Below are positions 26,538-33,934 of a stretch of DNA of 45,426 bases, one piece after another (position 1 is the first letter of the stretch; each line of letters opens with the position of its first letter). The DNA lies in IMG/VR virus record IMGVR_UViG_3300027856_000099, positions 1 through 45,426 of that record, one strand, 5' to 3'. A program made the translations under genes and the position numbers. The DNA comes from a virus. Under the pieces are notes generated by a model. It saw only the letters and a program-made list of their open reading frames with translations. It made no database searches and was not told the DNA's origin.

Positions 26538-26632
26538 TGTCCTATCTCCTCTTTCATTAGGATTTGATATTCGAGCCAAGCTATTAGATTAGCTATGTCT
26601 CTAGCATATCTATGGTTACTAGAAACTTTCAT
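26525..26632 (-). CDS. Possible small ORF overlapping the ATPase start (35 aa)
   Basis: ATG 26632 overlaps the stop of the upstream 67-aa gene (TCATGA), and its TAA at 26525 lies 13 bases inside the ATPase reading frame counted from TTG 26537. The product would be MKVSSNHRYARDIANLIAWL followed by YQILMKEEIGHWLN. The end of this ORF carries the ribosome site for the ATPase, so it may serve translational coupling. Real protein status is uncertain. Confidence 0.45.
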   Translation of the reverse strand: MKVSSNHRYARDIANLIAWLEYQILMKEEIGHWLN

Positions 26633-26832
26633 GACTCAGCTTCTATCTCTTTCCAGTATGCATTTATTCTTTTATGAGATTCTTTAATACGCATACTGAT
26701 AACTTCTCTACTACCTGTACCAGTCTTAATAAGGTGCTTCCTTACAGACTGCTTAAATTCTCGTAGCTCTCTACCTTCTGCTATAACTTCACGTATGAGA
26801 GTTTTCATAGGATCTTCTGTTATCTCATTCAT
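26629..26832 (-). CDS. Hypothetical small helical protein (67 aa)
   Basis: It overlaps the upstream nuclease gene by 8 bases. The protein is fully helical and charged (MNEITEDPMKTLIREVIAEG ... VRKHLIKTG ... RIKESHKRINAYWKEIEAES). No motif recognised. Position between nuclease and recombinase suggests an accessory to recombination, but there is no direct evidence. Confidence 0.65.
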   Translation of the reverse strand: MNEITEDPMKTLIREVIAEGRELREFKQSVRKHLIKTGTGSREVISMRIKESHKRINAYWKEIEAES

Positions 26833-27913
26833 TAGAAGTTGCCTTAGCTATCTGTGCTGCGATTAGCTCTTCAAATGACACAGTAAATTCATACCCTTCC
26901 TGCTCTACTGCTATCTTCTCTACTAGCTTATCAGTAAGAGGCTTAGTAAGATTCTTAGTAGCTAGCGTACACAGACTCAGATACTCACAGTCACGGAAAA
27001 AGTCATAGCAAGACTCCCCATGTAAAGGATAGGTTTCATAGCTTTCATATAGTGAAACAATTTGGGTATCTATTAGGAGTTCTTGCAGCCACAGAGCACG
27101 CTGGAGGAGCGACTTCTGGAATGGTAGCTGCTTATAGGAATAGGATTTACTTTCATACACGAGATACAGTACGGTGTATGAGCTAAGTTCAGGAAACATT
27201 ATATCTAGTACTACGCTGTAACCTACAGCTTGACCTGAGTTTTTATATAAAGCTGGTTGTGCAGTCATACTAGTAGTCTTACATTCTAGTACCATAATAT
27301 CTTTATTAATCTTATGCTGCAATACTGCGTCTACGAAGCCACGATAGCGGAATCCATCAGGTAATAGTATTTGAAATCCTAACTCAGTGGCGGGCTTACC
27401 TTCATACCATACTAATTCGTAGTCTACTAAGAATCCTTGAGTACGCATGTCTAAAAATTTTTGTACAGCAAATTGTGCTAACCAGTAAGATTTATTCTGT
27501 CTAGGGTTAGTATCTAGTAGCTCTGTATTCCACGCTAAAAAGGTATCTATTATTACTTGTTCTTCTGTTTTACCTTCTAATGTAGATGCTACGCCTGTGC
27601 CTACAGCATGACCATAAGCAAAGGTAACTTCTTGCTCTGCTTCTTTCTCATCAGCTAGTGCTGTCTCTGTAGCTGATAGCCTGTATAACTGGTACTTACG
27701 AGGGCAAGTATGTAAGAGAGTACGAGAGGAATGAGATAAGAGTTGTAGCCTAGGATCTATCTCGCTTTCTGCTAGCTCTACTATTACTGGTATATTTTCT
27801 AGCTTCTCTCCTTCGTTAGCTATAGATACAGCTAATGGATCAGATGCCATAGAGATAGGATTATTAGTGGATAAGAACTTATCTAGATTTGGTAAGGTAT
27901 TCATAGATTGCAT
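26825..27913 (-). CDS. Cas4/RecB-like PD-(D/E)XK nuclease (362 aa)
   Basis: The nuclease core is visible: LSHSSRTLLHTCPRKYQLYRL near residue 57-77 (with the first Cys), GFVDAVLQHKINKDIMVLECKTTSM (Asp then E-C-K) around 193-217, and a C-terminal cysteine group CYDFFRDCEYLSLC near 300-315. Together with the early Cys this gives the four-cysteine pattern that holds an Fe-S cluster in Cas4/AddB-like exonucleases. Such phage enzymes make single-stranded ends for annealing recombinases, and a Sak4-like gene follows. No cas1 or CRISPR array is present. Confidence 0.78.
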   Translation of the reverse strand: MQSMNTLPNLDKFLSTNNPISMASDPLAVSIANEGEKLENIPVIVELAESEIDPRLQLLSHSSRTLLHTCPRKYQLYRLSATETALADEKEAEQEVTFAYGHAVGTGVASTLEGKTEEQVIIDTFLAWNTELLDTNPRQNKSYWLAQFAVQKFLDMRTQGFLVDYELVWYEGKPATELGFQILLPDGFRYRGFVDAVLQHKINKDIMVLECKTTSMTAQPALYKNSGQAVGYSVVLDIMFPELSSYTVLYLVYESKSYSYKQLPFQKSLLQRALWLQELLIDTQIVSLYESYETYPLHGESCYDFFRDCEYLSLCTLATKNLTKPLTDKLVEKIAVEQEGYEFTVSFEELIAAQIAKATSNE

Positions 27914-28211
27914 TCTCGATTTGAATTGTACTGAGGGGTATAGTTATGTGTGGTTTTAGTACTCTAGCTAGCTCTGTTAGTTCATATGATGCGAGCATAT
28001 CAGGTACAATAGCAGTAACTATCTGTATATCTATCGGAGCGAGGTACTTAGCTAATGCTATGGCTCCTTCCATGTAATTCAGGTATGCTTCATAATCACA
28101 ATTGGTATAGATATATAGATAGGTAGCTAGAGGTGTGGGTACAGTATCAGCTATACGGGATTGCTTAAAACGCTCTAGTATGATACCCGAATGGCTACTA
28201 AGAGCCATCAC
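27879..28211 (-). CDS. Hypothetical protein (110 aa)
   Basis: It overlaps the nuclease gene by 35 bases and the upstream 56-aa gene by 14 bases. The sequence suggests an alternating alpha/beta fold (ATYLYIYTNCDYEAYLNYMEGAIALAKYLAPIDIQIVTAIVPDML), somewhat like a small Rossmann-type or nucleotide-binding fold with a Tyr-rich first strand. No known motif. Start may be ATG 28211 or the adjacent ATG 28208. Confidence 0.62.
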   Translation of the reverse strand: MMALSSHSGIILERFKQSRIADTVPTPLATYLYIYTNCDYEAYLNYMEGAIALAKYLAPIDIQIVTAIVPDMLASYELTELARVLKPHITIPLSTIQIENAIYEYLTKSR

Positions 28212-28368
28212 TCTCTACCGCTTCATCAAGTATCTTAACTGCTGTTACAACTAATTTAGGTTCTTGCTGTAGGCAAAGCAACGCTTGTATGATTGCATTC
28301 TCAAGAACATTGATTCTTGTAGTGTATGCATTAAAATACTTTTGTTCTCGTTTAGTAAGCTGGGTCAT
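28198..28368 (-). CDS. Hypothetical small protein (56 aa)
   Basis: Read directly from the minus strand: ATG 28368 overlaps the upstream gene's TAA (TAATG). The product is MTQLTKREQKYFNAYTTRIN and on to a helical, Leu/Gln-rich end, stopping with TAG at 28198. The gapless overlaps on both sides support it as a real gene. Function unknown; the N-terminus resembles the KREQKYF-type helix of small phage regulatory proteins, without firm homology. Confidence 0.65.
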   Translation of the reverse strand: MTQLTKREQKYFNAYTTRINVLENAIIQALLCLQQEPKLVVTAVKILDEAVESDGS

Positions 28369-28640
28369 TACAGGTCATCGACAGTCAGCTTGCTAAGAGC
28401 TTTGCGTGGCTTAGCTTTAATAACCTTAGTAGCTATTTCTGTTTGTGTCTGTTTCTTAAGACCTGTTACCAGTATAGCACACTCTTCTTCGCTAAGCAGA
28501 GTAACTGTATCAGGATCATTCTTAAGTGAGCGATGTATGTCTCGCAGTAGTGTAGGCATGGTAGGTAGAGATTCTAGCAGTGCATTCTGTAGCTGTGCTA
28601 GCTTCTCTTTAATCTCAAAAGCTTGGGTTGTTGCTGTCAT
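28368..28640 (-). CDS. Hypothetical small protein (90 aa)
   Basis: ATG 28640 overlaps the upstream gene by 4 bases. The protein is helical at the start (FEIKEKLAQLQNALLESLPTMP), has a central LLSEEECAILVTGL segment and a basic C-terminal tail (KVIKAKPRKALSKLTVDDL). It could bind nucleic acid through that tail, but nothing is recognised. It belongs to the cluster of short early genes. Confidence 0.65.
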   Translation of the reverse strand: MTATTQAFEIKEKLAQLQNALLESLPTMPTLLRDIHRSLKNDPDTVTLLSEEECAILVTGLKKQTQTEIATKVIKAKPRKALSKLTVDDL

Positions 28641-28852
28641 GCTATTGCCCTCCGATAGCGTACATGAATTAATCTGTTCTTCCTACGTAAGTACTTCCTA
28701 CGTCGCTCTATCTGATCATACCTTAGACCATTACTATTACAGCCTTTAGCATTTAATCTACGAGACTTCGGTATGCGCATAAACTTAAGCTCAAGCGGAA
28801 GTTCTGTTAATGCAGTAGCCATTAATCCTAACGTTGTTGGAGAAAGTGTCAT
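28637..28852 (-). CDS. Hypothetical basic protein (71 aa)
   Basis: ATG 28852 has an AAAGGA site. The C-terminal half is very basic and Arg/Tyr-rich (RYDQIERRRKYLRRKNRLIHVRYRR), compatible with DNA or RNA binding. The N-terminal part is a short hydrophobic helix. No motif is recognised. Confidence 0.62.
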   Translation of the reverse strand: MTLSPTTLGLMATALTELPLELKFMRIPKSRRLNAKGCNSNGLRYDQIERRRKYLRRKNRLIHVRYRRAIA

Positions 28853-28869
28853 AACTAGATTCCTTTAGT

Positions 28870-29136
28870 TTATCCACCTAAATCACGGGCTGTTAGTGTA
28901 GCGTACGATAGTAACTCGGCTTTCCTAAGAGTAAACGTAAGTAAGGTGTTATCTGATTCATCATATAATTTAAAGCGGGTACTTTGCTCTAGGCATTCTA
29001 ATTTCCAGCCTATATCCTTAGTCTTTTCCTTCCTTACGCCTAGTACTATCTTTCTATGCTGCTCAATAGGTGCGGCGCAAGAGGCGGTGTTCTTAGTTTT
29101 TAGAGCTAACCAGATTGGCTCATACTTTCTAATACT
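28870..29136 (-). CDS. 88-codon open frame without an ATG, directly behind an in-frame TAA
   Basis: Immediately after the TAA of the 57-aa gene (29137) the same frame stays open for 88 codons. It has protein-like content (KYEPIWLALKTKN..., KLECLEQSTRFKLYDESD, LLTFTLRKAELLSYATL). No ATG, GTG or TTG in frame; ATT at about 29133-29131 is the first unusual candidate. It may use a non-canonical start, readthrough of TAA, or be a damaged gene. Its stop is 18 bases before the next gene's ATG, as expected for a real coding unit. Confidence 0.5.
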   Translation of the reverse strand, partial: SIRKYEPIWLALKTKNTASCAAPIEQHRKIVLGVRKEKTKDIGWKLECLEQSTRFKLYDESDNTLLTFTLRKAELLSYATLTARDLGG

Positions 29137-29310
29137 TTACTCGCTAGGTAGTTGCTTGTTTAAAGCTGTATAGATGCTCTGCCTAACCATCTGATTTTCT
29201 AAAGATTCAGCGTCTATACAGACGAATGTGAGGTCTCTTATAAGTCTAGCCTCAGCTTCATCTAAAACTAGAGTGATAATAATATCGTGTCTACTTGTGG
29301 CTACTGCCAT
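29137..29310 (-). CDS. Hypothetical small protein (57 aa)
   Basis: ATG 29310 follows an AAGGA site. Sequence begins MAVATSRHDIIITLVLDEAE and ends in QSIYTALNKQLPSE. The beta-strand plus two-helix layout with an ALxxxLP end is frequent in small phage proteins that begin with a VTLxLxxxEA strand. It is the first gene after a promoter-like element at 29330-29391. Confidence 0.65.
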   Translation of the reverse strand: MAVATSRHDIIITLVLDEAEARLIRDLTFVCIDAESLENQMVRQSIYTALNKQLPSE

Positions 29311-29330
29311 GATAAGTATTCCTTGTGTGT

Positions 29331-29391
29331 TTTTATATATGCTATCTATTGCGCCATCGAGCTATGGATAGTAACGCTAAATAGTATATAT
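29331..29391 (-). promoter_or_regulatory. Promoter/operator-like dyad upstream of the minus-strand small-gene operon
   Basis: TTTTATATAT at the left and ATATATAAAA at the right form the ends of a large imperfect dyad around a CCAT-CGAGCT-ATGG inner palindrome. The core CGCCATCGAGCTAT is shared with 30764-30777. It lies between a terminator and the first gene of an operon, so it is a good place for a promoter or operator. Function inferred. Confidence 0.45.
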
Positions 29392-29431
29392 AAAAAGAGA
29401 GGCAGCGATACTTATTCTGGGCTGCCTCTCT
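29392..29431 (-). terminator. Rho-independent terminator, minus strand
   Basis: A perfect 11-bp stem (29396-29406 AGAGAGGCAGC with 29421-29431) and a 14-base loop are followed on the minus strand by TTTTT (A-run 29392-29396). There is no T-run on the plus-strand side. It lies downstream of the stronger terminator at 29679-29725 with about 250 noncoding bases between. Confidence 0.85.
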
Positions 29432-29678
29432 AGAGGTTTAGAAATATAGTTTCATCATAAGATGATTACGGTTACCTCATGGGAGTTACCTCATTAGTTA
29501 CTTCGGAATAGTAAACTACTTTGAAGATGGCCTACGCTCTTGATATTCTATCAGGCTTGCAAAATACGTTGATCACTTTACAGAGAGCCTCAAGACACAG
29601 CTTAGTACTGTTGCGTAGCTTAGTTCTAGATTGGGGTGAGAGATATAAATACCCGCCACCTTCAAAATAGTCTATGGT
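29432..29678. other. Gene-free stretch between two minus-strand terminators
   Basis: No ORF with a normal start and ribosome site is seen on either strand. A minus-strand frame from ~29690 to 29532 reads as protein-like (for example YLYLSPQSRTKLRNSTKLCL) but lacks a start codon. Since terminators bound both sides in the same direction, the stretch may be its own short transcript (small RNA) or a gene remnant. Confidence 0.4.
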
Positions 29679-29725
29679 AAAAAAAAACCCGCTAGCAAGA
29701 AAAGGAAATTAAACCTGCTAGCGGG
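29679..29725 (-). terminator. Strong rho-independent terminator, minus strand
   Basis: A perfect 10-bp stem (29688-29697 CCCGCTAGCA with 29716-29725) and an 18-base loop are followed on the minus strand by nine T (A-run 29679-29687). It lies 52 bases after the stop of the 278-aa gene and makes that gene the end of its transcript. Confidence 0.9.
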
Positions 29726-29777
29726 AGATACTTGTTACGGATAGCTGGAAAACTATGGACCGTAACTATCTTTTAGA

Positions 29778-30614
29778 TTACAGGTTAGCCAGAAGCTGCT
29801 CATCTGTAACGTTAAGGAATGTGTTTGCTTTGGTAAGCAAGAACTCAACACACTCTTGATACTCTTGTATGTTCTCAGAGTTATCCGCGTAGATAGCTAA
29901 CTGACCTACCAAAAGGTTCAGTACAGGTTCATTGGTCTTAACCTGTGCCAGCTTACCAAGAAGGATCTTAGCAGCATTAGCAATCTGTTCAACAGTCTTA
30001 CCAGTAACAGATGGCATGACGTTAACATAGTCCTGAGCGAAGCCTTCCCAAACTTCTTTAGCAATACCACCACCACGACGCTGTGCTTTAGGTTGCTTGC
30101 TAATAGCATCCCAAGTTACTAGATCTATCGGGAAGGTAGCAGCAGTAAATGTAACATCTTCATACAAGTACTCTCTTGCTGCGTCAGTAACAATCTTATA
30201 GATAGCTTCAAACAGCAGTTCCATCTGCAAGCCACCTGCTTCTAAGATACCTACTACGCCTTCGACTGATGGGAAAGGGATAGGAATCTGTACTGAGTTA
30301 CGGACAGTTTCAATACCAGTCTCTTTGTCAGTGTTCTTCTTAAAGTTAAACTGTATCGGCTTAACGTCTACTTTAGAGTCGTAGTTAACTTGGATGTTTT
30401 TAAGCAACTCTGCCATCTCTTCCTTAGAAGGGTTAGGTGCAGCAATCGTATGCCGCGTTATATCTTCCTTGCCTGCTTCTACAATTACTTCAGTAGTAGT
30501 AATGTCTGCTGCTGTAAGCTCATCTTCTTGTGTTACAGCTTCTTGGGTGCTATCTTCTACAGGCGTTTCTTGTCCTGCATCTTGTCCTGCTTTAAGTTGA
30601 TCTAAGTTGTCCAT
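29778..30614 (-). CDS. Isolated, probably abundant early protein of unknown function (278 aa)
   Basis: ATG 30614 follows an ACAGGAAAC site. An acidic N-terminal arm (~residues 1-60) is followed by a domain beginning with a beta hairpin (PIQFNFKKNTDKETGIETVRNSVQIPIPFPSVEGV), helices, a basic PKAQRRGGG loop, and a helical C-terminal half. It is flanked by a 173-bp leader with a promoter-like element and a strong terminator, the layout of a highly expressed gene. The block order resembles the protein at 36895. A DNA-binding or host-control role is possible; not recognised. Confidence 0.72.
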   Translation of the reverse strand: MDNLDQLKAGQDAGQETPVEDSTQEAVTQEDELTAADITTTEVIVEAGKEDITRHTIAAPNPSKEEMAELLKNIQVNYDSKVDVKPIQFNFKKNTDKETGIETVRNSVQIPIPFPSVEGVVGILEAGGLQMELLFEAIYKIVTDAAREYLYEDVTFTAATFPIDLVTWDAISKQPKAQRRGGGIAKEVWEGFAQDYVNVMPSVTGKTVEQIANAAKILLGKLAQVKTNEPVLNLLVGQLAIYADNSENIQEYQECVEFLLTKANTFLNVTDEQLLANL

Positions 30615-30748
30615 GAGAATTGTTTCCTGTTTGTGTGTAAATTAGTTAGTGGGTAAAAGGTAAAAGAGAGTTGTCTCTCAACAGAACAACCATGATCTCA
30701 TGGATACGAGAATCCGTCAATAGGGAATTTGCTCATATCCAAGATAGC

Positions 30749-30785
30749 ATGGCTTATAGCTACGCCATCGAGCTATAGCTATTAG
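30749..30785 (-). promoter_or_regulatory. Promoter/operator-like element with a 7-bp stem upstream of the 278-aa gene
   Basis: TATAGCT-ACGCCATCG-AGCTATA forms a 7-bp stem with a 9-base loop. The 14-base core CGCCATCGAGCTAT is identical to the core at 29330-29391. Both lie in gaps just upstream of minus-strand transcription units. Hairpin promoters are known for some phage polymerases, but none was recognised here, so an operator for a regulator is equally possible. Confidence 0.45.
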
Positions 30786-30787
30786 AC

Positions 30788-30958
30788 TTACATTGATACG
30801 AGTATAGCCAATATGCCGAGAATAACGGCAGGGAATAATACCTCTTCGAATAGAAACTTAAGAGTATCTGCTGACACTAGGCTAGATAATATATTTAATA
30901 CCATAAAACCTAGTGTCAGTATGATTACTATAGCTAAGAACCATGTCGGCGCTATCAT
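30788..30958 (-). CDS. Small membrane protein with two transmembrane segments (56 aa)
   Basis: ATG 30958 has an AGGG site and lies 3 bases after the upstream stop. Residues ~5-26 (TWFLAIVIILTLGFMVLNIL) and ~40-56 (VLFPAVILGILAILVSM) are strongly hydrophobic and separated by a short SADTLKFLFEE loop. It could be an early inner-membrane protein (superinfection exclusion or host take-over) or a second holin-like protein, but it is far from the lysis cassette. Confidence 0.68.
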   Translation of the reverse strand: MIAPTWFLAIVIILTLGFMVLNILSSLVSADTLKFLFEEVLFPAVILGILAILVSM

Positions 30959-30961
30959 AAC

Positions 30962-31183
30962 TTACCCTGCTATACGACGTGGACGGAAGCCATAGATAGG
31001 ATAAGATTTACCAGCTTTAAATACATCAATGTTTTTACGTGGAGTAAACCTTCCACAATACCAATCTGATCCATTATATAATTTACATATTTCAGTTATA
31101 ATTATATCTGGATTGTTGCGAAGTACTTTACTTCTATGGTGTCTAGCTGACATTGGACCAATTAAACCAATTACATTTTTCAT
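30962..31183 (-). CDS. GFRPRR-tail small protein, copy 1 (73 aa)
   Basis: ATG 31183 follows an AGGAG site. It begins MKNVIGLIGP and ends YGFRPRRIAG. The same frame of motifs appears in the 77-aa protein at 35566 (MKDTIGLIHP ... LNGFRPRRVA), showing that the two are paralogues about 4.5 kb apart. The middle is variable with aromatic residues (WYCGRFTPRK). Function unknown; the shared Arg-rich tail may bind nucleic acid or a shared host target. Confidence 0.7.
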   Translation of the reverse strand: MKNVIGLIGPMSARHHRSKVLRNNPDIIITEICKLYNGSDWYCGRFTPRKNIDVFKAGKSYPIYGFRPRRIAG

Positions 31184-31193
31184 TTTACTACTC

Positions 31194-32903
31194 CTATGAC
31201 TCAGTTGGTGTTGGGTTTAATACTTCTTTAGGTAACTTACCTTTAAAGTACTCTGCTTTCTCTGCTAAGGTATCGCCTTTAATACGTTGTGATATGATAC
31301 CTTTAGTAAAGGTCTCAGGCTCACAGATTACATAAAGTTCTTCTCTTGCTCTGGTTACTGCTGTATACAGTAGTTCTCGCTGCATCATTACAGCATGACT
31401 TTGGTGAAAGCCTAAGAACACCTTACGCCATTCACTACCCTGTGACTTATGTACTGTAAGAGCATAAGCATGTAGTAAGCTATTAATTTCAGCACTGCTT
31501 GATAATGTTACTTCAGTCTCGCTATCTAGTAAGCGTACTACTATCTTATGCGAGGATTGGTTAACGCGATCATCTGAGCTAGCTACTTGCTCTAATAAGA
31601 AGTCTACATCGTCTTCATGATAGCTTGCTCTATGTCCATCGCGTTCTTCTACTGCTTTAGGATTATGTCCCCAGTAGTCTAGGTTCATGCTACATGACTG
31701 GTACTTAGCACCTGTATAAGAGGGGTTAAGCTCGATACTTACAACTTCTGCATCTTCGCGATCATATAGTACCCTATCACCTTCAGATAGGTATACTTTA
31801 ACAAAACCAGCTATAACTTCATGCGTAACAGCATCTCGCTTTCTTGCAAGGTGGTTAGCTATGTGGCGATTAAGTTCTAATGTACCGCAAGCTTTATTGT
31901 AAGGTATAAGAATCATATCCTCATTAGGATTATAGAGTTTGGTATCTATACTTTTCTTAAAGAATGCAGCTAACGTCATTATAGCGTGGTCTGGGTGTAG
32001 TTTCTTTTTCCACGGGTGAATAGTTAATTTACCCGGTACATGCCAGTCCTTGTATTCTTCTAAAGGTATAGGTACACCACTAAGTATCTGGTGAGCTAGC
32101 TTAATGATAGGTGATTCTAAAGCTTGTCTGTACACTTGCGTAAGCTCTATAGTAGGTAATTCATTAAGCTTAAAGCCTAAGATAGCAGGTCCAAACACTG
32201 GCGGTAACTGCTGTATGTCACCTATGAATATGAACTGTACCTCATGATCAAGAGCAGCTAGTAGTTGGTTATACAACTCACCTCTACCTTCGCCCATCTC
32301 TTTAGGTAAACCACCTAGCATAGATGCTTCTTCTATCACGATAGTATGGATAGAACTAGGCAATGGCCTATGTGCATTACGGGAAGGTTCAAAGCGCATG
32401 GTATTCTTAAGTTCATTAGTCTCAGGATCTAATACTTCATAGTATACAGGAGCATACTCTAGTAGCTTATGCACTGTAATACAGTTATTCTTAAGATCCT
32501 CAGTCTGTACCTTACGAATGTTATTAACAGCGCGGCGAGTGTAAGAACATATAACTACACCGGGCGTATTATCTCGTAGGTGCTTATGACCATCAGACAT
32601 TAGCGGAGGTATAGCTAAGTCAGTAGATGCTAGGATAGCTTTAAGCGCACCTTGACTGCAAGTAGTTTTACCTGTACCTGCTGCACCTATAAGTACACAT
32701 GACTTACCTGCTGCTGCTAAGTCTATGAACTCTTGTTGCTTAGAGTTATAGGTGATAAGCTCCCCGTGCATACCTGTTATGGTATCATTAGTAGACAATA
32801 CTTCAGCAACAGCATCTAATGTTGTAGTGTCTGAGGGAGGTGCTTCTGCGTTCTCTTTTACCTTAGCTAGTAAGGCAGCAAAGTCTATTTTATGCTTAGT
32901 CAT
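31194..32903 (-). CDS. SF1 helicase, RecD/Dda-like (569 aa)
   Basis: Walker A is at residues 73-80 (GAAGTGKT), a DExx-like motif II appears as TIVIEEASML, motif III as FIFIGDIQQLPPV, and the C-terminal motifs as YALTVHKSQGSEW and YTAVTRAREELYVI. This set is typical of 5'-3' SF1B helicases such as Dda and RecD2. It probably helps replication-fork progress or recombination. The TAA overlaps the helicase ATG by one base with the upstream gene. A variable N-terminal arm (~50 residues) precedes the core. Confidence 0.9.
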   Translation of the reverse strand: MTKHKIDFAALLAKVKENAEAPPSDTTTLDAVAEVLSTNDTITGMHGELITYNSKQQEFIDLAAAGKSCVLIGAAGTGKTTCSQGALKAILASTDLAIPPLMSDGHKHLRDNTPGVVICSYTRRAVNNIRKVQTEDLKNNCITVHKLLEYAPVYYEVLDPETNELKNTMRFEPSRNAHRPLPSSIHTIVIEEASMLGGLPKEMGEGRGELYNQLLAALDHEVQFIFIGDIQQLPPVFGPAILGFKLNELPTIELTQVYRQALESPIIKLAHQILSGVPIPLEEYKDWHVPGKLTIHPWKKKLHPDHAIMTLAAFFKKSIDTKLYNPNEDMILIPYNKACGTLELNRHIANHLARKRDAVTHEVIAGFVKVYLSEGDRVLYDREDAEVVSIELNPSYTGAKYQSCSMNLDYWGHNPKAVEERDGHRASYHEDDVDFLLEQVASSDDRVNQSSHKIVVRLLDSETEVTLSSSAEINSLLHAYALTVHKSQGSEWRKVFLGFHQSHAVMMQRELLYTAVTRAREELYVICEPETFTKGIISQRIKGDTLAEKAEYFKGKLPKEVLNPTPTES

Positions 32904-33934
32904 TATAGCGCATCCTCTGGATTATTTTTTATTGGAGGTTTAGTATCTGGTGTAGTAAGTGTAACAGCTACCTTGTAAGCAAGCTTAGCTTTAAGGAAAG
33001 ACAGCTTATCAGGATAATCTATTAATACCGGTGGTTCTGTTGGCGCATTGTTTACTATGCTAGTCAATGCTGCCGCAGTCTTAAGCTCACCTTCTTTCTG
33101 ATCTGTTGTAAGCTTAAGTGAATCTATATCTAGCATAGTATACCCTAACGCTAAATTGGAACCACCTAAGTAATCTAGATGTAATGCAACTCCTTTCTTA
33201 AGAGTTTCAGCTAAAGTAAAGAAGTGTATAGACTCTGGCTCTATATTAGCATAGCAATACTGCTGTACTTCTCGTATTAGATTTAGTGGAGTCTTAAACA
33301 TCTTAGCAGAGTTAAAGCAAGAGCGTATTACCTGCTGGTAAACTTCGTTCTTTTCATAAGGAAACTCCGCTGCTTGTGAAGCCCAGCTAGCTACTATACC
33401 CGGTAACTGTTCAGCAGGTATTCCTATAGCTAGCTTCTCATCTAGTAAAGCTTCTATCTTAAGTAAGCTCCGCTGCTGTGCATAGGTAGCTCTTGAGACA
33501 TTAAAATCTACTAAGTTCTGTTGCCATGCTGCAATCCAGTTATGTACCTGATCGAGACGCCCATTATCATAGTTTACTACGAAACTGGGTTGTCTAAAAG
33601 AAGGATGTTGAATTATAGATGTTTTCTGATAGACACTAATAAGCTGTGCTAAATTGTTCTGCACTAACTTAGTAGTATGAGTTTCACTAGGATTACAGGT
33701 GGCGGGTGAATTCCATTCTACTTGACCTGTAGCTTGTAAGAAAGCACAGAACAAGAGGTAGCTATCTACCTGAGTTAGTTTGTTTCTTGTATGCTGATAA
33801 TATAGTGTATACAGTTTCTTATGCGAGAGAGTAAATATAGGATGATAGTAGCCAATACTAGCTGGTATCTCAGTACCTTCTAGTCCTGCTATCTTAAAAC
33901 GTAAGCCACTAATGGCGCATGTTACATTAGCCAT
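32903..33934 (-). CDS. Hypothetical replication-module protein (343 aa)
   Basis: Not recognised. The N-terminus has a zinc-less beta patch (MANVTCAISGLRFKIAGLEG) and PIFTLSHKKLYTLYYQ, followed by mainly helical sequence rich in Tyr and Leu. It overlaps the SF1 helicase by one base and the upstream gene by one base. Since no primase is found elsewhere and this is the largest unknown in the replication block, it is the best candidate for an unrecognised priming, loader or initiator function. This is inference only. Confidence 0.62.
   Translation of the reverse strand: MANVTCAISGLRFKIAGLEGTEIPASIGYYHPIFTLSHKKLYTLYYQHTRNKLTQVDSYLLFCAFLQATGQVEWNSPATCNPSETHTTKLVQNNLAQLISVYQKTSIIQHPSFRQPSFVVNYDNGRLDQVHNWIAAWQQNLVDFNVSRATYAQQRSLLKIEALLDEKLAIGIPAEQLPGIVASWASQAAEFPYEKNEVYQQVIRSCFNSAKMFKTPLNLIREVQQYCYANIEPESIHFFTLAETLKKGVALHLDYLGGSNLALGYTMLDIDSLKLTTDQKEGELKTAAALTSIVNNAPTEPPVLIDYPDKLSFLKAKLAYKVAVTLTTPDTKPPIKNNPEDAL

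Noticed and set aside
26825-27913. CRISPR adaptation gene cas4
   Set aside because: No cas1/cas2 and no repeat-spacer array in the window; phage Cas4-like nucleases normally act in recombination.
29532-29690. Minus-strand protein-like frame between the two terminators
   Set aside because: No ATG, GTG or TTG start and it runs into the terminator T-tract; kept only as part of the gap description.
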